Shown: piece by piece, positions 9,762 through 22,250 of the stretch
Layout of the letters: each line of letters opens with the position of its first letter
Position numbering within the stretch: the stretch's first letter is position 1
Source of the DNA: Hysterangium stoloniferum
Lineage: Eukaryota > Basidiomycota > Agaricomycetes > Hysterangiales > Hysterangiaceae
Length of the DNA: 64,000 bases
Reading direction: 5' to 3'
NCBI GenBank assembly: GCA_015178975.1
Contig: WHVD01000030.1
Coordinates: forward strand, 434,001 to 498,000
Translations under genes and position numbers: made by a program
The notes under the pieces: model-generated
What the model was told of the DNA's origin: nothing
Seen by the model: the letters and a program-made list of their open reading frames with translations, nothing else
Databases searched by the model: none

Positions 9762-12124
9762 AGGGACATCCCATTACATTTAACTCTTCTTGTTGCCTGT
9801 CGAATCAATTTCGGACCCTACCGGACTTAAAAATCTCAACCCTGTTTTATGATCCAGCTCACCATAGACTCTCCGTAACTTGCACAGCATATTATCAAGA
9901 ACAGTGTCTACCACCATACCTATTAATTATTTCATATTCCGGCTTTGTACTCCATAGGTCAGGGATCTGGAAGTCATTTATGGTAAGTAGTTCAGCTACG
10001 CCACAACAGACCATCTATACCACTGACACCATCTAGTTCATTAGGAAATTGGGAAATACATGCATAACCTAGCTAGATGGTATATTGAGCAAAGCCCGGC
10101 TATTTACTTTTGGTTTAAAACGCCAAGTGGATCTATCTAAGGTGTCTGCTACCTAGCCACTCGTGGACCCTTAGGAAGATTTGCGCTGTATTGTTAATTC
10201 ATATTTTATACTATATATTAAACTATTCTCTCCGCCTATTGAACGGAATCCGGTATGAAATAATATATGATTGAAATGTATCAGGTTATTTCAAGTCATA
10301 ATATGGAAAAGACAGTGGTACGGTATATTGAATTTAATGCACGGCAGGGTATGAGGTACAACGAACGGATGAGGTACCTGACCCTTAATAGCGCCGTTCT
10401 TATTGCTGCCACTTTTCCAATGTTCGCCCTTACTCAATAGCAAAGCTTTTAAGTAACAATAGGGTCGCGTGCCATCCGAGAGATGACAGAGAGGGGTGGA
10501 GCACACACAGCTCACGCGGTAATGACTGATTTCCCCGTATCGCTAGTGGAAGTGTGAGAGGACGATCACAGAAGTTACTATGACTGTTACAGCAACTGCC
10601 AAGAACACTTTTTTAGTCAAGCGGAAATGTAAATTATAAGAGGATGATGTTATTTATTCGTTGTTCACCAATCTCAACCATTTCGGATGTTGGAATGAAA
10701 TAAGATATATGATCATATTACTGGAATTTAGAGACTTGACAATGTTGTTAACGGACCGAAATTTCAATACAAGCTTTTATGACCCTGCGGGAGGTAGGGA
10801 TCCTGTACTTTATCAACACTCTTTCTACATGTATAACCCCGAGCGTGAAGAACAAGGGAACGTATTCCCACAGCCCTTGGATTGTGAGCATTAGCCATGC
10901 AATGAGACTGGGACTTATATGGCAATCAGCCACAAAGGTTGACGAGGACCCGGTGCACCGCCCTCACTTATCCGAAGAATGCAATTCGCCCAGCAACTTT
11001 GGGGTAGGACTATGCCACGACAACACTTTTTTTTTTGTAGAAATTGTTATATAAGGGGACAGGATATGCAATGTTCAAAGAAATAAAGAACTAAATAATA
11101 GTACAGTGATACATACATATATAGGTTACACTGACTACGAATGGTAATCCTGTTCCCGTTTTATTGGTCTCCTTTAAACATGAAGTCGTTTTTGTGAATA
11201 TTTGATCAGGAAATATTCGCATGTTTTCGGAAATGAACTGAAAAGATCGCTTTTATTATTTAGATTAGCCTAGTATCTTTCATTTTCATTTTATTCCAAC
11301 CAAACAACACGGCAATCGTAGAGAGGCAGAGAGAAGCCCCCAAATGCAAAGTCAGAATGTAGTGCTTCAACGCGATCCCTACATTTGACCTTCTTGCCCA
11401 TACCAACCAGCTACATACATATCCTGCCGCCTTCCACCTACCATTAGGGTACTTTTTCTCCCAACCGCTATGTATCTTAGTTATGCGATGCGGTATATAA
11501 ATGTATTAAAAAAAAAAACCGCGATCATGTGACCTTCAACAGTGCCTGCATTAGACAAGAAAAAAAGGACTAAATAATAGTATACTTACATATGTGTACG
11601 GGGGCTTATTCTGACTTAGCAATTAGTAGCTTCGCTCTCCCTCTCGACAATTGCCATGTAGTTTGATTGGAATAAGATGAAAATGAAAACAGCTATACTA
11701 ATCTAAATGTTAAAAGTGGTCTTTGCGGTTTATTATTGTACAAAGTATGAATACTTATATCTCAATTTTTATTTCATGTCGAAAAGAAGCCACAGTTCGC
11801 AGTCATTGCACTTGGTACATATGTGTTCCTCTAAGAGCGGTGCTGGGCAAATATGACGCGGTTCATCTCTTCTTTTAGCTGATCACTCTCGATTGCCATA
11901 AGCAGCGACCGGCATTGGCCGGCCACTCGTTGGACTACACGGCATACCTTACTCCGCTCATTTCAAAACGAAACGCTTCCGCAGCACTACGACATTATCT
12001 GTCAAGTGGTCGCGGATACTATCCTAAAGAGTATTCAATCGCTTACCTTTGAACGGCACGTGGCCCCCACGCATTCGATTCTTGCATCACGGAACTTGAT
12101 TTCTTAATACAGCAAGACTGCTGC
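9762..12124. other. Intergenic with an inverted-repeat element
   Basis: No gene recognised in 2.4 kb. The stretch is AT-rich and holds an imperfect inverted repeat (listed separately, 11240-11730) and a pair of direct repeats (ACTAAATAATAGTA at about 11090 and 11570). The part just after 9761 is expected to hold the 3' end of the transporter transcript, and the part before 12125 the promoter of the next gene. Confidence 0.5.
11240..11730. repeat. Imperfect inverted repeat, possible MITE or foldback element
   Basis: The left arm (about 11245-11336, with TTTAGATTAG, TTTCATTTTCATTTTATTCC, GGCAATCGTAGAGAGGCAGAG) is matched in reverse complement by the right arm (about 11632-11725). About 290 bases lie between. 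Each arm is roughly 85-95 bp with perhaps 80% match. No transposase is visible and no clear target duplication was found, so assignment to a transposon superfamily is open. Confidence 0.55.
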
Positions 12125-13786
12125 ATGCTGCCATCGCTGCCATCTATCGAGCGGTCGCGTCACAATTTTAAGCATGAGAACCTTACTGGAACAATGGTGC
12201 GAGAATGTCTTTTTTTCACAATGTACATACGCCTAAACAGGGAAACTAGTCTACGTCATCTTATCTCTGCAATCCCACATGAACTCCATTTCAAAACAAC
12301 GACGAAGATACCCCTTGACACAGATGCGTGGTCGCAGATCCTTTTCCCCGTCGTACCATTATTGTGTATGGCATACCTAGTTCGAAGACCAGGCACACAC
12401 ATCCTTCGTCTCATCCTGTTTCCGGTTGCATTGACGTCCCTAATCCGTCTCGGATTCCATATAACAATACCCGGCGGGGAATATGCGGCGTACAACGTGT
12501 TAAAATGTGAGTGAGGTTGGTGTCTATTTTGGGGATTATCTTGACATGTCCGTATATGAGCCTATGTCTGTCTCGTTGTACTATCGAAAGCTGTAGACTA
12601 TGCATTCTACGCAGGGGGAATACATAAATCAGTCCATGGACCACCCCGCCAAGTCGGGGGCACACCCGCAGGAGACGGAGAAATGACCCCGTCAGCCGTC
12701 AGCGCAGTGCGTAACCACCACACGAACAATACACATCTCGAGAAAAAATCGCCGAATCCGGTATCAGAACCCAGCGAGAATGCGGTGACAGAGTCAGCTG
12801 CAGCCGGATTCTTTGCCCCTGTGTTGGAGGCACTGGAGATACTCTGTGCTGCGCGAGGATTAGAGTTTGACTATGGCCGAGGAATGACGATACCACCCGA
12901 TCCCAGGCCACCCGAAACGAGGCCCTTCCTTTGGGCTACATTCAAACATTGGGTCTCACGACTTTTGATCATCGATGCCATTGATACGATGTGGAAGCAT
13001 GCCTCGCCATTCGGTACGCCGAAAGGCGGTTCAATATTCATCCAAACACTGCCCTGGCACACACGGTATTTGATGTCGACGTTATACCATCTCTCTACCG
13101 GCATGATGATCATCTGTATGTTCGAGGTGATGTATGACCTGGCTACACTAGTCGGTGTTGGTATTTTATCGCAGCCGCCAAAGGCGTGGCCGCCCATCTT
13201 CTGGAATCCCTTTGAGTCGCAGTGTTTGCAGGAATTTTGGTCCGTCCGATGGCAGCAGGTCCTCCGCCGGACATTTTTTGTCTATGGCGGGCTATTAGGC
13301 GGCTGGATCAGCAAACGGTTGGGTCTGCGGCGGGGAGTGGGCTTGGTTTTCGGGACATTTATCGCCTCCGGGTTTTACCACGAGATCCCTCTCTACGCGC
13401 ATGCCCGCACATGGGATTGGCGCATGCTTCAATTTTTTGTTGCGCAAGGGTTCTTTGTGGTATTGGAGAGAACGTGGGAGAAGGTCACTGGACGGCCCGT
13501 TCAAGGTCTGCTAGGGCAGGTGTGGGTTGCGGTCACTGTGGCGGGAGTTGGTCAGAGTACTTGTAAGTTGTTAGCGCCTTTTTTCGCCGACAGGGAGCTT
13601 AGTTTCTTATTTTATGATTTCATTTTATATGTAGTCTCCGATATATTGCATTTGCGAGGAATAGGGGGGTCCATGATCATCCCGACGATGCTCAGCCCCA
13701 CACGGATGCTCTTTCTTCCTTTTCTTTCTTATGTTATTGACACTGGAACTTGGCTCAATTTTTCGGGACTTGAAGGATATTCGTAG
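12125..13786 (+). CDS. Wax-synthase-like membrane-bound O-acyltransferase
   Basis: A multi-pass ER-type membrane protein of the wax synthase/MBOAT group. Fungal members act as acyl- or acetyltransferases, several in terpenoid and meroterpenoid pathways. Exon 1 is 12125-12506, the intron 12507-12596 (GTGAGT..CTGTAG), exon 2 12597-13786; read straight through this is 523 residues. Motifs typical of fungal members are FPVVPLLCMAYLVRRPGTH near residue 70, EFWSVRWQQVLRRTFF near 340, GFYHEIPLYA near 387 (likely active-site His), and MIIPTMLSPTR close to the C-terminus. A second GT..AG segment, 13563-13634 (72 nt, in frame), could be an additional intron, giving 499 residues. The start could also be the later ATG at 12194. 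No terpene cyclase or P450 lies alongside, so pathway membership is not supported here. Confidence 0.82.
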
Positions 13787-16643
13787 ATGGCACATGTTTT
13801 GGCTGGAATGCGCTACTTCGTTCCACGATTCACGGTGCTGTAGCAGCATTAATCGACGATTCCCGGCTCAGACTCTTTATTCATCCACCAGTTATCCTGC
13901 AACGATAAAGGCCCAATAATATACCACCGGGGGTGTACATAAATTATTCAAGACAACGATATGACAAGAGTATCGACGACAACTGGGAATAACTGGAATA
14001 TGTAGTCCATAGTAACGTACTCAAGCTAGGTATTATTGTAGTGGTAATACATCTCCATGTTTGTGTACAAAGCTCGACGACGTCTCATGACTCTAGCATA
14101 CGTAGCTCTGCTCCCGACATAATGATCGTCGACGGAGGTAGATTGCTTGTTTGTTGCCGGATACTTTGCTTTCTCGATTGAACAAGTATGTCGGTGTGAT
14201 TTGTGAGCAGCGTGAATGGAATCATCTTTGGTTTCTTTCATGAACTGTGTGGTTGCTGCGAGCTTTTGAGAGCTGTCAAGTACGTGTAACAGGGTACCAT
14301 TGATAGGCTTACAACAGAGAACGCCATTTGAAATGCGAATGAGAACATCTCTCGATATGAAGAAGAAAGTGGCAATGTGCGAGTGCAGTTCGATGTAGTG
14401 GTCTTAAACAGGGGCTTTGTGATAAATGAGTCAGCTGTCTGCTGAGTTTTGAAATAGGGGCGATCAGTGAAATCCGGGATCTCTAGCCAAATATTTTGTG
14501 GAGACTACTTTTAAATAATCCATACAAAGCGAAATAAATTCATCATTTGCTCGCTCACCAATATGGTTCGAATTAGTCGCTGTTATGAAGCCAACAGCCG
14601 AATGCTCAGTGACGGCATGCGCCTGTGCCCTGGTAACAGGCTCCCTTGGAGGCTGTTGATCGCTTTTGGAGGATATGCCCGATATCGTATACTTTTTTTA
14701 ATGACTTTACTTTATTTTGTTTGAGGAAGATATTATGCTACCCACTCCAAGTAGACTACTAGGGACAAGCGGCACAACTTCGCAAGCCTAGCTATCGTAT
14801 CACGAATTGCCACAAATAACCAGATACGTTATTTCCGGTAATATGTCACCCGGCTGCTGGGACTAAGTAGTGGTTGGAATAGCAACTAGTACTATAGAGA
14901 GATTGATTGGTTGGATAACATATGGCACTTCGAGATCATACAATACAAATTGATTAGACCTTACCTCTGCATAAAAAGTCCCACTTCGCGTAAGAGTCAT
15001 CAGTATAAATTAATGATGTCATAATAATTAAGATCATCCCTTGAAAGCCACTGGCTTTTGTCCACCACTGTCCCAATCAATCAAATGGTAGCAGACAACT
15101 TTTGGACACCAGATACGTTCCTGATCGACAAGGACACCCTCGTTTGATCGCCAACCTCCATTAAAAGCACACACTAACGGCCAACTGAAGACAATGCTTC
15201 CCACAACTGCTCCTTCAGAAATCTACCGCTTTCTGCGACGAGCTTAGCCTGTAGATCGGAGACTTCTGACCCTGAGATAACGGTACAGGTGTTCTGGCTT
15301 GAATAATCATAATTAAATATCAGGTATGTCCCCCACGCTTACCGCTAAGACGCTGAGCTCCAAACCTTCCGAGCTGGCCTGTTGACTTTGAGCAACTGCA
15401 TACCCTCATCCATTCCCAACAAATATACAACCTTGGGCTGGATGGACCGGCAATCAAACACGGTTGTTTCCAATCTGAGATTGAGACATGCTAAATAAGA
15501 AAAATCCGATTATCTTTTGACGATCTCCGATGGTGGCTGACGCTCAAAGAGGATAGGCCACCCGCTAAATCGTCGCGAAAGTGCTGGTTGGTATTTTCAG
15601 ACGACTCCACTGCGAGATAAGTATAGCAATTGCCAGTCATTTGTTCTGAATTCAAAGAGAAGGAAAAGACCCCCGTATAGCTTGAGGTTATTAATTTAGG
15701 CATATCCTCCCCTTGTGTTATATTACTCAAAATGAGTTAATACGTCCTTGCGCAATTTGATCAGTACTAATTAATCTCCCTAAATCCTACGCCGTCGGCG
15801 TCCTCACAGCTACGTCATTGCTTATCCGACATTGATATGTGAATGAGCCCCAAATGTGCTTAATCTCGATATATTTTATCATCTTAATCGGGGATTCATC
15901 ACTCGAGTCAATTCTGCGAATTCGAAGCAGACTGCATTCTGCAATGCCGTTGCCAGTCTGGTACTATATATGCCTGAACTAGGCGCATAGTATGGTAGTG
16001 CCAGTGCCAGACATGTAAACCAGAGACATGTTTCAGATATCATCTGCATTTAAGGTTTTCTCTCTCATTATATATGAGCCAGTATATTCAATCCAGATTA
16101 TCATAATTAGGGAGTATCCAACTTTTGGAAAAAAACAAAGAAAAAGAAAAAGAAAAGAAACCGAGTAAAAAGTCTAATAATGTATGGTACAAGAACAATT
16201 GAAAAATAAAACAAACAACAGCAACGAGAGTACAGTATTAGGTGTGCGCATCGTATGGAGCCATAATAAGACAAAGCAACACATGAAACACAACAGGACA
16301 CAACACATAGGAAGAAGACAGACCGTGGCATAAGACATCGTAAGAGGGGATGTATCCAGGACAAGAACGTGTGCATGTGAGTGAGAGTTTTAGAACCAAT
16401 TAGGTAGCGGTAATGAGTGTTTGGGAACAGACAAGAAGTGGAGAGCAGGAGGGAAGTAGAGAGAAGGGACCGTCATGAGCGGTTTTATCCCGCAATAGAA
16501 TAAGCCAGGCCAAGGAAGGGGCGGAAAAAGGGGGTACAAGTGCCAAACAAGCAGAGGTCATTACGACCCACGAACCACCGTGGGGAGAAGGGAGGGAGGG
16601 AGGAGGGGGGTTGAAACTTGCCGCTGCAAGGTCCAAAGTCCAA
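13787..16643. other. Intergenic, no gene recognised
   Basis: A 2.9-kb stretch with only short open frames lacking domain resemblance. It is AT-rich around 14700-15100 and 15750-16200. Bases near 16130-16165 form an A/G-rich tract that would be a C/T-rich stretch on the transcribed strand downstream of the TPR/SET-like gene. No repeat family seen elsewhere in the window was recognised here. Confidence 0.45.
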
Positions 16644-19150
16644 CTAAGGCGCTCTATCGGATCGCGACCTGGCCGACGCATCAAGTTTATCATCATCGTC
16701 ATCATCGAGAGGAATCGGAACGGCATGAGCCTCCAGCCCAGCGGCCGTTGCACCCGCACCCGCACTATCATCGACCACCTCGCCTTCTTTCGACACCTCT
16801 ACGGGGGTCGTTGGCGGCTCGTGATCGGGGTTAGAAGATGGCGGTGTCTGCGTTTTGACTAGTGCTGTGACTCGTGGGCGTTTATGCTCCAAGCGGGGAG
16901 CGTGCACCGTCGCGGGGAACGTGTCCGTGTTGAGGAGCGTTCCAGCGGGGAGGTCGTGTGCTGCTCTGAGGAACTATAATGCACGTTTATAAATACAATT
17001 AACCAATGAGAAACCAGTGGCAAAAACTCACCAAATACGGCCCTACAAACGTCGCCTCCGTATTCGCCTTCCCGCTCTCAACACTCAACAACTTCAACAT
17101 CGGCAAGTAAACCGCATGTCCTGCATGCTTCGTCCCACTCCACCCCGCACACCCCCCCTTCTTACCTGCACTCGCACATGCTGCACGGTCTTCCCCACCC
17201 ACCACCACCGCAAAACACACACAAACCACAACCGCAGCAGCCCACACCTCTTCCCCGACAATGTCAATAACCCCCTCCGCGGCTCTGACACACCGCGCCG
17301 CAGCGCGGCGCACCTTCTCCCGCGTCGCCGGCATAATCTGCGCCTGCTGCGTGAGCGTGTCCGCGAGGAGCGCGAGCGTCAGGACCGGCGGGTCTTCCGC
17401 AGTGTGCGCCGTCGGCGGCGTCGCGGCGGAGAGCGCGGGGAGGAGGCTGCGCACGGACGGGGAGGGGTTGGGGAGGTACGCGTTCGGCGGGGTGAGGACA
17501 GGCGGGGGGGCGGGGGCGTGTGGCGTGGGCGTGGGCTTGGACGCGAGCGCCGCGGCCATTGCTTTGGGCGGGTAGGTTGCACGTTCGGGGGTGGAGAAGG
17601 AGGCTTCCGCGTTGGACGCGGCGAGGGAGAACATGTCGTCTGCGCGGAGCGCGAGGGCGAACGTGTCGTCGAGTTCGAGTTCGAGCTGGATCGTGGGTTT
17701 GGGGGTGATCGTGGGCGAGGGTGCTGCGGTGGTTGGGTTTGTGGATGACGAGGTGGTGGTCGTGACGGTGTGTTTGGATGGAGTAGAAATGGAGGAGGAC
17801 TTCGAGGGCGAGTTGGGAGGCTTGTATGAAGATGGCGCGGCTGCTGCTCTAGTAGCAGACGTCAAGGTCGTATTGATCCGAGCGGTCATAGGCGCGGATG
17901 GCTTCGTCAAAAAACCCCTCGACTTGCTATACGCGCTTCCATTCGTCAGGGTCTGGCCGTTACTACGGCTCGTGAACGCCTTTCCACCTCCACTCATATC
18001 CACATCCGCATTAGCATTCGGCGGCGGAACTTCCTTCGCAACATAACACGGCGCACAAGCCACTGGCCGACTCACAATCAACAGCTCCCCTTTAACAACG
18101 CTTCGTGTCGTCCTCCACCCCGCCGGGACCTCTTCGACGCCCCACCTGCCCTCACTCCTCATAATCTCCGGGACGCGATCCTGCGGCTCCTTCTCCATAG
18201 CCTTCAGGTCATACTGCCCCTTCGCCTCCATCTCCATCCTCGACAGCATGACACGCTGCGTCGCAACACGCGCCTCGATCCACCGCGGGAACGCAGGCGG
18301 GAACTCGCCGGCAGGGGGGAGCAGCGAGAAGTGCGCCCGTGCCAGATCGAGCTTCTGCAGCCCCATGTGCGCGGTGGCGAGCCACAGTCGCGCACGGGTG
18401 CTGCACGGCTCGTATTTGAGCGCTTTTGCGGCGTGCCGCTCGGCGTCGATCCACCACCCCGCGTGGAGGCACGTCACGGCGAGTTTCTCGAGGAGGTCGA
18501 CGGTGTGGTTGTGTAGTTGGGGAGGGCTCATTAGCGCGCATTTGTCGCAGGATAAACATGATAATAAAGCGCGGTATTGAGTATAAGCTAGGGGGAAGTG
18601 GGAGGAGGTGTAGAGGTCTTTTGCTACTGCTCGGGGATTCGAGGCATTTCGTTTGTATGATTGTTTTAGGGCGGTTTGGGAGGTGTTGGCACGGAGTTGG
18701 GAGAATAACTGTCCGGGTTTTTGAGTGTTAATAAGGAACATGCCAAAACAATAAAACAGCAAAATATGACGAAACTCACTTGAAGAACGGCATGAACTCG
18801 TTCACTTCTAACTAGAATGTTGTCGCCTATAAAACATGATGATGTTGAGAACTAAGGAGAAATTTGGACGTAAAACTTGACTTACTCGCTGGGCATTCAC
18901 GTGCCATGAGAAACAATAGAGGCTCGGGACAGGACAAAACCTGGTCGAGCAAGCCAAGTAACGCATCTTGGTGTATTGTGCGGACCTCATGCTCAAGCTC
19001 TAATCTTTGATATTGAGTAAGGAGCACAGATGGATGTTCCGTATAAGAATGGTGGCGATATGGTGGTGCAAAGGGTGAGTCTTCGCTGTCCTCATCGGGG
19101 ATGTCTAAGGGGTGTCGAGTGTGAGCAACGGCGAGACTGGGGACGGGCAT
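16644..19150 (-). CDS. TPR protein with SET-like C-terminal region
   Basis: Minus-strand gene of four exons with consensus junctions: 19150-18886, 18826-18780, 18708-17032, 16973-16644, 772 residues. The N-terminal ~105 residues are followed by a helical TPR-like region (about 120-235, with AGWWIDAERHAAKALKYEP and ARLWLATAHMGLQKLDLARAH). Near residue 291 RWGVEEVPAGWRTTRSVVKG resembles the first strand block of SET domains (a GRGVFATRDIKKGE-like pattern). A ~300-residue low-complexity insert rich in Pro, Ala, Thr and Ser follows, then TFVGPYLFLRAAHDLPAGTLL (about 655-675), which resembles the last SET block. The NHxCxPN substrate/AdoMet motif expected just before it is not visible. The tail is acidic (DDDDDD near 755). 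Best reading: a SMYD-like or TPR-SET protein with a degenerate or divergent SET fold. Base composition is GC- and CpG-rich, unlike the transposon blocks. Confidence 0.7.
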
Positions 19151-21689
19151 AGCGGAGATGATGATGGTAGCGGAACAAAAGTGTTAGGGGTGAAAGGGAA
19201 TGAGTGAAAGCAACACATGGATGCAGCGGCATTTGAGTGTATTATATTACAATAATGAGATTCAAAAGTATATATTAGACGCTCACATCAGCATACAGCC
19301 GCAGACATGGCACGGCTCGGCGAGCAGGACCCCCGCTAGTCTATCTATTTTATCATAAAGAATTCTAAATCAAACCTGGAGGGAAATGAATTGATCAAAG
19401 TCATAATCTCGCCCTGCGCGTATCAAACGAGAGCCGTACTTCCCAACTAAAATCCTAGGGCAAGTGTGAGCTGTGAGACTGGGAACCTATGCATCATCCT
19501 TGATGTGGTAGTAATATGGCGGTACATTGGAATGAAGAACGTCCGGATAGCGGACATACGAGGGGGGTTGCCTTTGGGGAGCCATTTGGAAGACCAACCG
19601 TGTTCATTAATACGTGCACCAAGAACACTCGACTAACTGTGATATTGCATGAGGGAAGGCATCAAGGGGAGTGATTTAAGAGTGGGGAAAGTATAATAAA
19701 GCTAATCACAGGGCAAATTGAATGTTTGTAAACTACCAATAGTACGCTACTGAGTGAGCCTCAAGCGTGGATACTTAAAAATAAAAATATATGCCATTCT
19801 ATGCATCGGGTATCTCGGTTATCCGAAGGCTCCATAAGAATTGAATCAAGGGTAACAGGGGTCCTATTATTTTTTGAGTATGCCATAGAGAAGCATGTCC
19901 TCCTCATGGCCTGGGGAAACGAGGCAAATCAGGGAAGTATTCCCACAGCTGCATACCGACTAAATACGTCGCTTAGACAACGACCTGCAGGATCAGACAT
20001 TCCAACCAGGCGTACGCCGGCGGAAGTCCGGATAAAACATACTGGTGTGATGCTTGCAGTGACTGATGCTGTCAAATTTTATTAATACATTAATACATTT
20101 AGAATGGTCACGGAATGCATTATATCAGCCACAACGTCGACTGTAAGCTTCCTGTGGCTCGTCCCTGTAATACGGTCGCGCTTCAATAAATATTCCTCAA
20201 CATTTCCCAAACGACGATCCTCACGGCGGCGCACACCGCCGAAGACCACATAAGTACCTCCAGGTGTCGAAATCATTTCAGGTCCGCTTGGCAGATTTGC
20301 CACATTATATGATCTCTCGTTCCAGACTCGGAGCTCACCATGTTTGTCAGCCATGTCCAACCGTGCCCGTACCTTATCCCACTACTCACAATCATCCCAA
20401 TCCAGAGTGCGCCCTCCCCGTCTCAGTGAAACATATCAGTGATCTTCGAACCATCCTCGGTTACACGGAGCAGTGTCAAGTCTATTTATATCCCTTGGAC
20501 TAGGGCTGCTTTCACGACGGTCTGGCGCCAAACTTCCGACGTCACCTTGTTCCGTCACAAAAGGGCAAATATTAACCGCACCTCGAAAGACGACGAAATT
20601 AATTATTTAATCTACGGTACTCGTCGAATCCTGTAGAATATCACACTTGACTTCAGCGCTTGGATTCCAGCTCCGGCAGCTTTCTTCTTGCCGGAGAATT
20701 TTCGAATCGCACAGGAAATGAAACCTCAGGGCCACATATGGAATCCCGATCCACTGACGATCCCCGAACCTCGTGCTCAAGTAACCATGCGAATTCAATT
20801 GAAGATTGCTGGGGAGGGGAATCACGCAGGTGGCTATGTCCGTGATGCTGCCCTTGATGTTGGATATCTGTTACGCGGATTTGATTATTCGACATGGTGA
20901 GAACAATGCTGATCTTGTTTGGTTCCAGGCCAAGTTGACAGCTGGGAGTTCTTTTCTTTCTTCTCCTCTCTGATGTTCAAGTGATGTCCCATTCCGTGGG
21001 TCGCAAAAACGCCTGGCATTGCGACAACTTGCTATTTTCCTTTGTACATGTCGACATTACAAGGAATAGGTGCATGGATAGCAAGGGATGATCCAGTTGT
21101 ACCGTGCCTGGGCAATTTTGGCAACCATTGGAGTCTTCTTGGTCTAGCTCTGGCCATAGTACCTGTTCGTCGGAGACCCCGCACATCATGCGCATTCCCG
21201 AAGGATTCTCCAACAGCGCATCGCGCAATTGGACTGCTGGATAAACTGCGGACAAAAAAAAAAGCAAGGTACGAGTCTTGTTGGTTGGGGGCGGTCGGGG
21301 GCCAGACCCCATGCTCGCCGCGGAGGCTATTATTTATTTTTGTACACTTTCTAAAACCCTGTCAGGCTCATGATTTCTCCGAATATTCTACCAGTCTCGA
21401 TATCACAAACTGACATTATTGTCATGATCATCACCCTCCCAAGGCCTTTGGCTATCACCAGCTCCGCTCAGCCCAACTCATCATAAAAGCTTCTTTCCGC
21501 TCCCATCGCCCGCCCACCGGAGACGTCGGTCACTCAGGCGTAGGAGGTACCGCCCATACACAGGATGATATTCATGATTTACTCCACAAGTACTTTTCAA
21601 ACATACTGCCATCACAGCCCCGGCCTTACCCGTTCATAAATCTATCAGGAACCGGAATCGCCCCGACCCATGCGTGCCTACTTATAATT

Positions 21690-21835
21690 ATCCCGCCCTT
21701 AACACTGTTTCCTTTCTCGACTGTTTCTGTAATATCCCGCCCTTAAAATTGTTTCGCTTTTTTCGCCCTTAGTTTATATCCCGCCCTTACAGTCCTTTCC
21801 CTTCTCGACTTTTTCGCCATGAGTTTATATCTTAC
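21690..21835 (+). repeat. Short dispersed repeats around CCCGCCCTTA
   Basis: The element TATCCCGCCCTTA occurs at about 21687, 21734 and 21780, with the related TTCGCCCTTAGTTTATATC and TTCGCCATGAGTTTATATC near 21760 and 21810. The units are alternately spaced with TTTC-rich stretches such as CCTTTCTCGACTGTTTC. This could be a promoter with repeated regulator sites or a decayed tandem repeat. Confidence 0.45.
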
Positions 21836-22221
21836 GGATCAAAATCGACCCATCAAGTTGCTCGGCCGTCTATGGGTACACACAGACTAGTCCCATCATT
21901 CTGGCCGGCGCAAGACATTATAATGATATCGGCCCCGTTCAGTATCAAATGGATGATCTGCGTCGGTTTGTACTTATATTAATGACCGTAGCCACGTGCA
22001 CGTGCTCTGCTACAACTACTCAGACAGACAGTCTACGTACGAATGAGGATATACTAGTATCGGACGTAGGGTGTACAGCGCACATCCGAGTCATGTGGCT
22101 CCCTCGTGTCTTTAATGTAATATTACACCAATATGAACCCCGGGAGCTGGAATGATATATGAGAAAGGTGACGGAAAGATGGATAGATAAATAAACCGGA
22201 GCCCTGAGGGGTGGAGCTTAC

Positions 22222-22250
22222 ACCAGGATTTTGACATCCTCCTGGTGTTG
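22222..22250. repeat. Perfect 9-bp-stem hairpin
   Basis: ACACCAGGA and TCCTGGTGT flank an 11-base spacer. It stands alone with no gene assigned on either side, so its role is unknown. Confidence 0.5.

Noticed and set aside
17017-18046. Plus-strand frames of up to 243 codons across the TPR/SET-like gene
   Set aside because: They are antisense shadows of a GC-rich low-complexity coding region; the minus-strand model has consistent introns and TPR/SET-like motifs.
16599-19150. Two separate genes (a short acidic protein and a TPR protein)
   Set aside because: A consensus intron at 17031-16974 joins them in frame and restores the last SET-like block across the junction.
12125-19150. A terpenoid biosynthetic cluster around the wax-synthase-like gene
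   Set aside because: Neighbours are a phosphate transporter and a TPR/SET-like protein; no cyclase, P450 or tailoring enzyme is nearby.
20082-20900. A possible minus-strand gene from frames at 20653-20895 and 20082-20360
   Set aside because: No recognised motif, no convincing splice chain and no conserved composition, so it is left as unassigned.
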